DNA from: Candidatus Hecatellales archaeon
GTDB lineage: Archaea; Thermoproteota; Bathyarchaeia; Hecatellales; Hecatellaceae
Reading direction: 5' to 3'
DNA: 13,775 nt
Assembly (NCBI GenBank): GCA_003662485.1
Contig: QMYD01000013.1
Coordinates: 1 to 13,775, forward strand
Position 1 is the first letter of the stretch, and every line of letters starts with the position of its first letter. Of the stretch, positions 1 to 6,802 are shown piece after piece. The notes under the pieces are model-generated. The model saw only the letters and a program-made list of their open reading frames with translations. It was not told the origin of the DNA and did no database searches. The position numbers and the translations under genes are program-made.

Positions 1-1
1 C

Positions 2-595
2 GATGAAATCCCACCCATCGTCGTCATCCATGAAAACGAGCCTAAATCGCCGATAAGAATCTACAACAGTGGAAACCTTATCGTTTTAACCACGGAAATT
101 GTGCTTCCAGCCCAGGCAATCTTTGCAGTTTCAAGGAGTATAACCAAGTGGGCTAAGGAGAAAGGGGTGAACATGATAATAGGGCTTACAGGCCTTGCAA
201 CCCCCAATAGGCTTGAAATAGAGAAGCCAGCCGTCTACGGGATTGGAACCACCCCCGAAACCAGGGAGCTGATAAGTAAGGCTGGAATAAAGGCTTTCGA
301 TGAGGGCCTCCTCGTGGGAACCTACGCTACGCTTCTAAGGGAGTGTATGCGAGCCCAGCAGCCCAACATCACGCTGCTAGCCGAAGCCCACCTCCAGTTC
401 CCCGACCCTGGAGCCTCAGCCTCCATCATCGAAACCCTAAATTCGCTTCTAAACCTTAATGTGGATGTAGCTGAACTCTTGGATAAGGCGGAGGAGATAA
501 GGGTTAAAGCGAGGGAGCTTATGAAGAGAACTCAGGAGCAGCTTAGAAGCTTGAGGAAGGTTCAGGAGCAGGAGCTCCCAGGCATCTATGTTTAG
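2..595 (+). CDS. PAC2-family proteasome assembly chaperone (5' end outside window)
   Basis: The reading frame is open from base 2, so the gene begins upstream of the window; the 197 visible residues include everything downstream of the likely N-terminal strands. The segment with GLATPNR, GIGTT and the Leu/Ala-rich stretch around PDPGASASIIETLN is characteristic of archaeal PAC2-domain proteins (PbaA/PbaB relatives), which help assemble or gate the 20S proteasome. After the globular part there is a charged, probably coiled-coil tail (LLDKAEEIRVKARELMKRTQ). The protein ends in PGIYV, so its last three residues are Ile-Tyr-Val, a hydrophobic-Tyr-X (HbYX) pattern of the kind that docks into pockets of the alpha ring. 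The 3' end overlaps the next gene by 8 nt. A GTG at 101 could be read as a start but would cut the domain in half. Family assignment is fairly secure; the role as chaperone or activator is inferred. Confidence 0.85.
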   Translation, partial: DEIPPIVVIHENEPKSPIRIYNSGNLIVLTTEIVLPAQAIFAVSRSITKWAKEKGVNMIIGLTGLATPNRLEIEKPAVYGIGTTPETRELISKAGIKAFDEGLLVGTYATLLRECMRAQQPNITLLAEAHLQFPDPGASASIIETLNSLLNLNVDVAELLDKAEEIRVKARELMKRTQEQLRSLRKVQEQELPGIYV

Positions 596-1055
596 GGGGG
601 TGAAAGGGGTGTCCGAGCGTAGGAGGAAATCCATTTTCGAAATCTTTGAGGAGTTCCTAGGCCACGTGGACAAGGTTTTCGAGGAGTTGGTGGGGGTGAC
701 CCCCTTCGAAACCCCCCTATGCGATATCTCCAAAAGGGAGCTCAAACCGCTGGTTCACATAAGCGAAACCGAGGATGAGGTTGTGGTAACCATAGACCTA
801 CCCTACGTGCGGAAGGAGGACATTAAACTCTCCGCCAACGAGAATATGCTAAAGGTTGAAGCCCCAGCAAGGCAGAGGATAAAGCTTCGAAGGTGGGGGC
901 CCTACCAGCGTGAAGTCGAATTCGAATGCTTCAGGAGAACCATAACCCTACCCACACTAGTAGACCCCGAGGGAGCTAAAGCCAGGTTTAAAGACGGAAT
1001 CCTCCAAGTCTTCCTCCCAAAGAAAATCTACGGCTACAAGATAGCCGTCGAATAG
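588..1055 (+). CDS. hsp20: Hsp20 / alpha-crystallin-type small heat-shock protein
   Basis: This 155-residue protein is a cytosolic ATP-independent holdase that should form oligomers binding unfolding proteins. An N-terminal helical arm (about 1-50) is followed by an alpha-crystallin domain (about 54-145) with the typical start VVVTIDLPYVRKEDIKL and the near-invariant end DGILQVFLPK at 136-145. The extreme C-terminus carries I-A-V (152-154), which may be the I-x-I/V oligomerisation motif. The middle strand has an Arg-rich stretch (RIKLRRWGPYQREV) where many family members have the loop that swaps between dimers. The ATG at 588 lies inside the end of the PAC2 gene (8-nt overlap), so translation is probably coupled; GTG at 600 or 609 are in-frame alternatives. 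It abuts purM on the 3' side. Family assignment is firm. Confidence 0.9.
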   Translation: MFRGVKGVSERRRKSIFEIFEEFLGHVDKVFEELVGVTPFETPLCDISKRELKPLVHISETEDEVVVTIDLPYVRKEDIKLSANENMLKVEAPARQRIKLRRWGPYQREVEFECFRRTITLPTLVDPEGAKARFKDGILQVFLPKKIYGYKIAVE

Positions 1056-2159
1056 GTGTGGAGGCCTCCAAGCCCTTTGGCTGAAAGCTATAGGAGGGCT
1101 GGGGTGGACGTTGAAGCTGAGGATGAAGCCCTAAAACTCGTCGTGGAGGAGTGCCGTAAAACCTTCAGCCTGAGGAGGGGGGTAGGCAGCCCCGCCACCC
1201 CCATAGCCTACTTCACGGGGGTTGTAAGGCTTAACGAGAAGCTTGGCTTAGCCCTTAAAACGGATGGGGTTGGAACCAAGGTTTTCATAGCCCAACTCAT
1301 GGACCGATACGACACCGTGGGCATAGACTGCGTGGCCATGAACGTTAACGACATTATTTGTATTGGGGCTGAGCCCATCGCCTTCGTCGACTATATCGCC
1401 CTCCAGAGGCCTGAGCCCAGACTCCTCCAAGAGATTGCTAGGGGGCTGGCTGAAGGAGCCAGGCAGGCGAACATAACCATTATTGGAGGCGAAATAGCCC
1501 AGCTTCCAGAAATGATTAGGGGGAAGCGTGAAGGCTTCGGCTTCGACCTTGCAGGAATGTGTGTTGGAATCGTGGAGCTTGAAAAGATGATAGAAGGGTT
1601 GAAGGTGGCGGAGGGAGACCTCGTGGTTGGACTTGAAAGCTCAGGAATCCACAGCAACGGGCTTACGCTGGCCAGGAAAATACTGCTTGAAAGGGCTGGA
1701 CTAAGCCTCTTCGAAAGGGTGGAAGGCTTAGATAAAACGCTTGGAGAAGAGCTTCTAACCCCAACCCGCATCTACGTTAAACCTGTCCTGGAAATGCTCA
1801 GGGATGGCATTGAAATCCACGGTATGGCCCACATCACGGGTAGGGGCCTGCTAAACCTTTCCAGGGCAAGCCCCCACGCAGGCTACCTCCTCGAAAGGCT
1901 TCCAGAACCCCAGCCCATCTTCAAAATAATCCAGAAATACGGGGGAATCCCCGAAAGCGAAATGTATCAGGTTTTCAACATGGGGGTGGGCTTCTGCCTC
2001 ATCCTACCCCCAAGCGAAGTTGAAAGAGCCCTCGACAAAGCTGAGAAGTGGGGTGTTAAGGCCTACATCCTCGGCAGGGTGGTGAAGGACCCGGAGAGGA
2101 AGGTTATACTTAAACCTAAGGGGCTTGTAGGCGTAGGAGGCCGCTTTAAAACCAGTTAA
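1056..2159 (+). CDS. purM: Phosphoribosylformylglycinamidine cyclo-ligase (AIR synthetase)
   Basis: PurM converts formylglycinamidine ribonucleotide plus ATP to aminoimidazole ribonucleotide, the fifth step of de novo purine synthesis, in the cytosol. The 367-residue product has the family landmarks in order: AGVDVEAEDE near the N-terminus, DGVGTK (70-75), DTVGIDCVAMNVNDI (86-100) with the GAEP loop, GGE (144-146), SSGIHSNG (195-202), LLTPTRIYVKP and HITGRGLL. Length is slightly above the usual 330-350. GTG at 1056 starts immediately after the hsp20 stop. An in-frame TTG at 1077 would give LAESYRRAGVD, closer to the usual N-terminus, with GGAGG at 1060-1064 in front of it, though 12 nt is a long spacing. 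I keep 1056 as the outer limit. The purine gene is probably the last member of an operon with the two chaperone genes. Confidence 0.95.
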   Translation: MWRPPSPLAESYRRAGVDVEAEDEALKLVVEECRKTFSLRRGVGSPATPIAYFTGVVRLNEKLGLALKTDGVGTKVFIAQLMDRYDTVGIDCVAMNVNDIICIGAEPIAFVDYIALQRPEPRLLQEIARGLAEGARQANITIIGGEIAQLPEMIRGKREGFGFDLAGMCVGIVELEKMIEGLKVAEGDLVVGLESSGIHSNGLTLARKILLERAGLSLFERVEGLDKTLGEELLTPTRIYVKPVLEMLRDGIEIHGMAHITGRGLLNLSRASPHAGYLLERLPEPQPIFKIIQKYGGIPESEMYQVFNMGVGFCLILPPSEVERALDKAEKWGVKAYILGRVVKDPERKVILKPKGLVGVGGRFKTS

Positions 2160-2168
2160 ACCGTTTCC

Positions 2169-2177
2169 TTTAAATTT
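2169..2177 (+). promoter_or_regulatory. Candidate TATA box for the inositol synthase gene
   Basis: TTTAAATTT lies just downstream of purM in a short AT-rich stretch, the only such stretch in the 100 bases before the next start. A transcript starting about 25 bases downstream would carry a leader of roughly 60 nt. A second AT-rich element, AATTTAAT around 2191-2197, would give a leader of about 40 nt. Either leader would contain the hairpin described at 2228-2256. This is pattern-based only. Confidence 0.35.
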
Positions 2178-2227
2178 GGTGGCTGCGGCTAATTTAATGT
2201 CTATTTGGACGTGATGTTTGAGGCAGG

Positions 2228-2256
2228 CTTTCCTCCTATGATGGATGGGAGGGGAG
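2228..2256 (+). promoter_or_regulatory. Possible hairpin covering the Shine-Dalgarno site of the inositol synthase gene
   Basis: CTTTCCTCC at 2228-2236 can pair with GGAGGGGAG at 2248-2256 over nine base pairs (seven Watson-Crick, two G-U), with an 11-nt loop. The 3' arm contains GGAGG (2248-2252), which stands 7 nt before the TTG start at 2260 and is the best ribosome-binding site for that gene. Folding would mask it. Purine-rich and pyrimidine-rich tracts are common in this DNA, so chance pairing cannot be excluded. Confidence 0.4.
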
Positions 2257-2259
2257 GCC

Positions 2260-3339
2260 TTGAGCAAGATAAATGTAGCCATAATCGGTGTTGGAAATTG
2301 TGCTTCGTCTCTCATCCAAGGCGTCTACTACTATCGAAACGTTAAGGACGATGAGAAGGTTCCAGGCCTAACCAGAACAGTCTTCGGAGAATACAGGATA
2401 AGAGACATAAACTTTGTGGCAGCCTTCGACGTTGACCCAAGAAAAATTGGAAGAGACCTCTCCGAAGCCATCTTCACCGAGCCCAACTGCACTGTGAAGT
2501 TTTGCGATGTGCCCAAGCTCGGGGTAACCGTTCAGCCTGGCGTAGTCCTAGATGGTGTGGCCCCCCACATGAGGGAGGCTTTCGGCCTCTCCGGCATAGA
2601 CCCCCCTGAAGCCGACGACGTTGCAGAGGTCTTAAAGGCTTCCAACGCCGACATGGTGATAAACTACCTGCCTGTTGGAAGCTACAAGGCTTCAAGATTC
2701 TATGCGGAGGCAGCCCTCCAGGCTGGATGCGCCTTCATCAACGCCATCCCCGAGTTCATAGCCTCCGACAGCCACTGGGCTGAAAGGTTTGAGAGGGCTG
2801 GAATCCCCATAGCCGGAGACGATATTAAAAGCCAGGTTGGAGCCACCATCCTCCACCGAACCCTCGTAAACCTCCTAGAAAGCAGGGGGGTAAAAATAGA
2901 TGAAACCTACCAGCTTAACATAGGCGGAAACACGGACTTCCTAAACATGACGGAGGAGTCTAGGCTGAAGAGCAAGCGGATAAGCAAGACGGAGGCTGTA
3001 ACCTCACTTATTCCCTACGATGTGAACATAAGGATAGGGCCCTCCGACTACGTGCACTTCCTCAACGACAGAAAGATATGCTACATCTACATTAAGGGGA
3101 GAAAATTCGGCGACGTACCCCTAACCATTGACGTGAAGCTTTCCGTGGAGGACTCACCCAACAGCGCTGGAATCATGGTGGACGTGATTAGGGCGGTGAA
3201 GCTAGCCTTAGACAGGGAGATTGGAGGGCCCCTCACCAGCATATCCGCCTACGCCTTCAAGCATCCGCCCGTCCAGGTTCCAGACCACGTAGCCATCAAG
3301 TGGGTGGAAGAATTCATTGAAGGTAAAAGGCGGAGATAG
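2260..3339 (+). CDS. ino1: Inositol-3-phosphate synthase (myo-inositol-1-phosphate synthase)
   Basis: The enzyme converts glucose 6-phosphate to inositol phosphate using NAD, the committed step for inositol phospholipids and, in some thermophiles, di-inositol phosphate solutes. The 359-residue product resembles the short archaeal/actinobacterial form. It shows a Rossmann start (VAIIGVGNCASSLIQGV, residues 6-22), DDIKSQVGAT (187-196) containing a catalytic-type lysine, GGNTDFLNM (222-230), SKRISKTEAVTS (238-249), GPSDYV (260-265) and SPNSAG (299-304), all strongly conserved in the family. TTG at 2260 is preferred because GGAGG (2248-2252) is 7 nt upstream and the protein then opens MSKINVAIIGVGN; ATG at 2245 would add five residues (MGGEA) with no SD in front. 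It stands alone between two promoter-like gaps. No lipid partner gene is in view. Confidence 0.95.
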   Translation: MSKINVAIIGVGNCASSLIQGVYYYRNVKDDEKVPGLTRTVFGEYRIRDINFVAAFDVDPRKIGRDLSEAIFTEPNCTVKFCDVPKLGVTVQPGVVLDGVAPHMREAFGLSGIDPPEADDVAEVLKASNADMVINYLPVGSYKASRFYAEAALQAGCAFINAIPEFIASDSHWAERFERAGIPIAGDDIKSQVGATILHRTLVNLLESRGVKIDETYQLNIGGNTDFLNMTEESRLKSKRISKTEAVTSLIPYDVNIRIGPSDYVHFLNDRKICYIYIKGRKFGDVPLTIDVKLSVEDSPNSAGIMVDVIRAVKLALDREIGGPLTSISAYAFKHPPVQVPDHVAIKWVEEFIEGKRRR

Positions 3340-3353
3340 GGGGCGATAGCTTC

Positions 3354-3359
3354 TTTAAA
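3354..3359 (+). promoter_or_regulatory. Candidate TATA box placing the thiolation gene on a leaderless transcript
   Basis: TTTAAA is centred about 33 bases before the TTG at 3390. With the usual 25-27 base distance from TATA to transcription start, the mRNA would begin within about 7 nt of the start codon. There is no SD-like purine run before this TTG (the bases are AAAGCTC), which fits leaderless initiation. Confidence 0.4.
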
Positions 3360-3389
3360 CCCTTCAACCCTTTCAGCCCTTGAAAGCTC

Positions 3390-4331
3390 TTGGCCAGTCG
3401 GAGAACCTGCAGCCTCTGCGGGAAGAGGGAAGCCGTCTACTTTAGACCCTACTCTGGAGAAAGCCTTTGCAGGCTATGCTTCATCCGCTCCATTGAACGT
3501 AAGGTTCGCAGAACCATTTCGAAATACGCCATGTTTAACCCAGACGATAGGATAGCCCTAGCCCTCTCAGGGGGGAAGGACAGCCTAAGCCTCCTCCACC
3601 TCCTCCACAAAATCGAGAAGAATTTCCCCAAAGCCGAACTCTACGCTATAACAGTGAATGAAGGCATAGAGGGCTATAGGGATGAAGCCGTAGAGCATGC
3701 TGCCGAAGCTTGCAGGAGGCTTAACGTGAAGCATGTGGTCGTAAGCTTCAGGGAGCTCTTCGGCTACACGCTGGATGAAATCGTTAAGGCTTCGAGGAGG
3801 CTTGAAAACGCTCCAGCACCCTGCACCTACTGCGGAGTCTTAAGGAGGAGGGCGCTTAACCTAGCCGCTGGAAAGCTTGAAGCCACCAAGATAGCCACAG
3901 CCCACAACCTTGACGACGAGGTTCAAACATTCATCCTAAACCTCCTCCACGGAGACGTTTACAAGCTTGGAAGGCTGGACCCCGAAGCTCCTGAAGCTGA
4001 AGGCTTCATCCCAAGGGTTAAACCCTTCAGGGAAATCCCTGAAGCTGAAACAGCCTTCTACGCTTATCTCACAGGCGTAAGGTTTCAGTCGAAGGCTTGC
4101 CCCTACGCTGGGACAGCCCTAAGAGGCGAGGTGAGATGGCTGCTGAACAGGCTTGAAGCCAGACATCCAGGCATAAAATTCACCCTCTACCACTCCTTCG
4201 AAAAGCTTAAACCCCTCGTCAGGAGCGGGGTTAAAGCCGAAATCTACAGGTGCGAGCGTTGTGGGGAGCCCTCCTCCAAGCCCCTCTGCGAAGTATGCAG
4301 CCTCCTAAGCGAGCTTGAAAAGGCCAGGTAA
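3390..4331 (+). CDS. ttuA: tRNA 2-thiolation protein, TtuA/NcsA (Ncs6) family
   Basis: Members of this PP-loop family adenylate the C2 oxygen of a tRNA uridine (U54 or wobble U34) and replace it with sulfur carried by a ubiquitin-like protein. The 313 residues contain an N-terminal zinc finger (C7-x2-C10, C27-x2-C30), the ATP-binding PP-loop SGGKDS (60-65), C145-x2-C148 and C237, which correspond by context to the three cysteines that hold the catalytic iron-sulfur cluster in TtuA, the segment ATAHNLDDEVQT (169-180), and a C-terminal zinc finger (C288-x2-C291, C300-x2-C303). All expected cysteines are present and the length is typical. TTG at 3390 is the only start that keeps the first zinc knuckle. 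The exact target uridine cannot be told from sequence. The next gene is another translation factor. Confidence 0.92.
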   Translation: MASRRTCSLCGKREAVYFRPYSGESLCRLCFIRSIERKVRRTISKYAMFNPDDRIALALSGGKDSLSLLHLLHKIEKNFPKAELYAITVNEGIEGYRDEAVEHAAEACRRLNVKHVVVSFRELFGYTLDEIVKASRRLENAPAPCTYCGVLRRRALNLAAGKLEATKIATAHNLDDEVQTFILNLLHGDVYKLGRLDPEAPEAEGFIPRVKPFREIPEAETAFYAYLTGVRFQSKACPYAGTALRGEVRWLLNRLEARHPGIKFTLYHSFEKLKPLVRSGVKAEIYRCERCGEPSSKPLCEVCSLLSELEKAR

Positions 4332-4363
4332 AACCTTTTAGGGATGAGCCTCCACCACATTCT

Positions 4364-4380
4364 GAGGTTAAGCTGGTTTG
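4364..4380 (+). promoter_or_regulatory. Ribosome-binding site deciding the TTG start of the GTPBP1-like gene
   Basis: GAGGT at 4364-4368 stands 9 nt before TTG at 4378-4380. A weak T-rich element (TTTTA at 4336-4340) about 40 bases upstream of the start could be the TATA box for a transcript with a leader near 15 nt. Confidence 0.4.
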
Positions 4381-5955
4381 AAGAGGGAGGAGCCCGACGG
4401 AAACCTGGAATACAAGCTTAAGCTAGTGGAGGTTCGGGCTGAACGCTTAGAGGAGCTGGCAAGCCAGCTTAAGTATAGGCTTGAGGAGGGTATGGGTGAA
4501 GCCATCTACGAGCTTGGCGTAACCGATGAGGGTGAAGTGCTGGGGCTTAGCAGCCGAGACCTCGAGGAAACCCTGAAAACCCTAACAGCCGCCGCGGAGA
4601 AGGTTGGAGCAAAAACCACCCTCATCAGGAAGATTCACGGTAAGATGGGTGTAGCAGCCGAGGTTCTCATCCGCAGGACGAAGGAGGCTGAAAACTTCCC
4701 CATCTGGCTATACATCCCAGTACTTGGAAACGTAGACTCGGGGAAGTCAAGCCTGGTAAGCGTCCTCGTCAGCGGAGAACTAGACGACGGAAATGGAAGC
4801 GCCATGGCTAAAGTAGCCAGATACCTCCACGAAATTAAGAGTAGGAGAACCTCCTCCATCTCCCTACACCCCCTGGGCTTCGACGACCATGGTGAAGCCG
4901 TAAACTATAGGCTTCCCTCACCCTTCGATGAGGCTGAAATCTTCCTCAACTCTAGCAAAATCGTAGACTTCGTAGACTTGGGAGGCCATGAACGCTACTT
5001 CAAAACCACGCTTAAGGGGATCATGGGCCACCAGCCCGACTACTGCCTCATAACCGTAGCGGCTAATGCAGGTATAAAACCCATGACCATTGAGCACTTG
5101 AAGGTGGTGGTGGGGTTAAGGCTCCCCATGATCTTCGTGGTAACCAAGGTGGACCTAGCACCGCAGAAGGTGGAAAAGGTTGTAAGGGATATTTCAAGCC
5201 TGGTTAAGCTTCCAAAAATCAACGCCATACCCTTCCAGGTTAAAAGTATGGATGACGCTGTGGTTGCTGCGAAGGTTATGCCCTCAGGGAGGATTGCACC
5301 CATCTTCACGGTTTCAAACGTGACGGGTGAGGGCTTAAGCCTCCTAAGGGCCTTCCTCAACCTCCTCCCTCCCAGAACCAGGTGGAGGGAGCAGGTTAAC
5401 CGAAACTTCCTCGCCTATGTCGACGACATCTTTAACGTGAAGGGTGTAGGCCCCGTGGTTTCAGGCTTAATCCTTCAAGGCGGCGTAATGGAGGGAGACT
5501 ACCTCCTCCTAGGGCCCATGAAGGATGGAAGCTTCAGAAATGTTAGGGTGAAATCCATCCACCTAAACCGAACCTTCGTTAAGTGCGCTGTGGCTGGAAG
5601 CGATGTCTGCCTAGCCCTCGCAGGCGTTAGAGTTGAGGAGTTGAGGAAGGGTTTGGCGCTTCTAGGAGCCGAAGCTACGCCTAGGGCGGTGAGGGAGTTT
5701 GAGGGAGACGTCTTCATCCTCCACCATCCAACCACAATTAGGCCTGGCTACCAAGCCGTAATCCACGTTCACAGCGTTAGGCAGGCTGCGGAGTTCGCTG
5801 AAATCCAGGGTAAACCGGTGCTGAGAACGGGGGATAGGGCTAAGGTTAGGTTTAGCTTCCTTTATAGGCCTGAATACGTGGTTGAGGGGCAGAAGTTCGT
5901 TTTCAGGGAGGCCAACGCCAAGGGTATAGGCGTGATAACGAGGATTCTAGGCTAA
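4378..5955 (+). CDS. GTPBP1-like translational GTPase (EF-1A superfamily)
   Basis: This 525-residue protein matches the GTPBP1/GTPBP2 branch of the EF-1A superfamily. The N-terminal region (about 1-110) carries the GTPBP-type segment EAIYELGVTDEGEVLGLS and EVLIRR. The GTPase domain follows with G1 GNVDSGKSS (117-125), the ELDDGNGSA and RRTSSIS (156-162) switch segments, G3 DLGGH (200-204), G4 TKVD (256-259) and a G5-like segment SNVTGEGL (313-320). Domain 2 (about 343-430) contains FNVKGVGPVVSG and domain 3 (about 440-525) contains HHPTTIRPGYQAV, both translational-GTPase beta-barrels. All nucleotide-binding motifs are intact, so it should bind and hydrolyse GTP. Its animal relatives deliver aminoacyl-tRNA slowly and have been tied to stalled-ribosome rescue and exosome-dependent mRNA decay. 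The archaeal role is unproven. It lies just upstream of the proteasome-exosome operon. Confidence 0.92.
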   Translation: MKREEPDGNLEYKLKLVEVRAERLEELASQLKYRLEEGMGEAIYELGVTDEGEVLGLSSRDLEETLKTLTAAAEKVGAKTTLIRKIHGKMGVAAEVLIRRTKEAENFPIWLYIPVLGNVDSGKSSLVSVLVSGELDDGNGSAMAKVARYLHEIKSRRTSSISLHPLGFDDHGEAVNYRLPSPFDEAEIFLNSSKIVDFVDLGGHERYFKTTLKGIMGHQPDYCLITVAANAGIKPMTIEHLKVVVGLRLPMIFVVTKVDLAPQKVEKVVRDISSLVKLPKINAIPFQVKSMDDAVVAAKVMPSGRIAPIFTVSNVTGEGLSLLRAFLNLLPPRTRWREQVNRNFLAYVDDIFNVKGVGPVVSGLILQGGVMEGDYLLLGPMKDGSFRNVRVKSIHLNRTFVKCAVAGSDVCLALAGVRVEELRKGLALLGAEATPRAVREFEGDVFILHHPTTIRPGYQAVIHVHSVRQAAEFAEIQGKPVLRTGDRAKVRFSFLYRPEYVVEGQKFVFREANAKGIGVITRILG

Positions 5956-5972
5956 CAGGGCGAAATTTAACC

Positions 5973-5980
5973 TTATATAA
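5973..5980 (+). promoter_or_regulatory. TATA box of the proteasome-exosome operon
   Basis: TTATATAA is the clearest TATA box in the window, preceded by an A-rich stretch (CGAAATTTAACC, about 5961-5972) where the TFB-recognition element should be. Transcription would begin near 6002, leaving a leader of about 60 nt before psmA. In the leader, AGGCT (6003-6007) and AGCCT (6018-6022) can form a short 5-bp stem, too weak to call a control element. Confidence 0.7.
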
Positions 5981-6046
5981 GAGCCAAACCTATTATTAGG
6001 AAGGCTGAGAGAGGGGAAGCCTAAAGGTAAGATTGGCCGGGACGTC

Positions 6047-6064
6047 GAGGTGTGATATGGTTTG
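6047..6064 (+). promoter_or_regulatory. psmA ribosome-binding site shared with an out-of-frame ATG
   Basis: GAGGTG at 6047-6052 matches the archaeal SD consensus. The psmA TTG at 6062 is 9 nt downstream. An ATG at 6057, only 4 nt downstream of the same SD and in another frame, opens a 14-codon reading frame that ends with TAA at 6099-6101 inside psmA. Confidence 0.55.
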
Positions 6065-6784
6065 GGTTTTGTCCCCCCAGGAGCCTACGACAGAGCCATA
6101 ACAGTTTTCTCCCCGGACGGCAGGATTTTCCAAGTAGAATACGCCTTCGAACCCGTTAGGAAGGGAACCACAGCCATAGGGGTTGCCTGCCGTGGAGGAG
6201 CAGTCCTAGCACTCGAAGAAAGACCCTTCTCCACCCTCCAAGACATGAACGTAGCTCAAAAGCTCTTCCAAATAGACGAGCATGTAGGAGCAGCTGTGGC
6301 AGGCCTAATGGGGGACGCAAGAATCCTTGTGGATCAAGCTCGAATCTACGCTCAAGCCAACAGGCTTACCTACGATGAGCCCGTAGACATCGAAATCCTA
6401 AGCAAGAGGGTTGGAGACATAGCCCAGCTCTACACCCAGCATGCAGGGGTTAGACCCTTCGGAGCCTCCATCATCTTCGCTGGGATAGACAAGACGGGGA
6501 GCAGGGTTTTCCTAAGTGAGCCCAGCGGAGCCTACTGGGGCTTCAAAGCCGTAGCCATAGGGGCTGGAGCCGACACCGTGAAGCCCATCCTCGAAAAGGA
6601 GTACAGGGAGGAAATGACGCTTGACGAAGCTATAACACTGGCTCTCCTATGCCTTTCAAAGGTTATCGAGGGGAAAATCGAACCTAACAAGATTAAAATA
6701 GCCGTGGTTCCAGCGGAAACCAAAAAGTTCAGATTCCTATCCTGGGAGGAAATAGAGAAGTATTTGAAGAAGATTCAGGGTTAA
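6062..6784 (+). CDS. psmA: Proteasome alpha subunit
   Basis: Alpha subunits form the two outer heptameric rings of the 20S proteasome, gate substrate entry and are not themselves proteolytic. The 240 residues begin MGFVPPGAYDRAITVFSPDG and continue FQVEYAFE, the alpha-subunit signature. YTQHAGVRPFG and IIFAGIDK lie further on. Lys67 (in NVAQK) aligns with the pocket lysine that receives HbYX tails of activators in Thermoplasma (Lys66). There is no N-terminal Thr propeptide, as expected of an alpha subunit. The TTG start at 6062 is the first possible start after an in-frame stop (TGA at 6053) and gives the family's usual N-terminus; the nearby ATG at 6057 is in another frame. It is the first gene of the exosome operon. 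No beta subunit is in the window. Confidence 0.97.
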   Translation: MGFVPPGAYDRAITVFSPDGRIFQVEYAFEPVRKGTTAIGVACRGGAVLALEERPFSTLQDMNVAQKLFQIDEHVGAAVAGLMGDARILVDQARIYAQANRLTYDEPVDIEILSKRVGDIAQLYTQHAGVRPFGASIIFAGIDKTGSRVFLSEPSGAYWGFKAVAIGAGADTVKPILEKEYREEMTLDEAITLALLCLSKVIEGKIEPNKIKIAVVPAETKKFRFLSWEEIEKYLKKIQG

Positions 6785-6802
6785 ACTGTTAGATGAGGTC
6801 TT

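Noticed and set aside
4332..4377. A C/D-box guide RNA in the gap before the GTPBP1-like gene (GATGA and CTGA present), and a similar GTGATG near 2211
   Set aside because: Neither gap has a full C, D', C', D set at proper spacing, and such short motifs arise often by chance.
6003..6022. Stem AGGCT/AGCCT in the psmA leader as a regulatory element
   Set aside because: Only five base pairs with an 10-11 nt loop, not reaching the SD; too weak to claim.
6057..6078. A sequencing error or programmed frameshift in the C run joining the ATG at 6057 to psmA
   Set aside because: The TTG start at 6062 already gives the normal family N-terminus (MGFVPPGAYDRAI), so no frameshift is needed.
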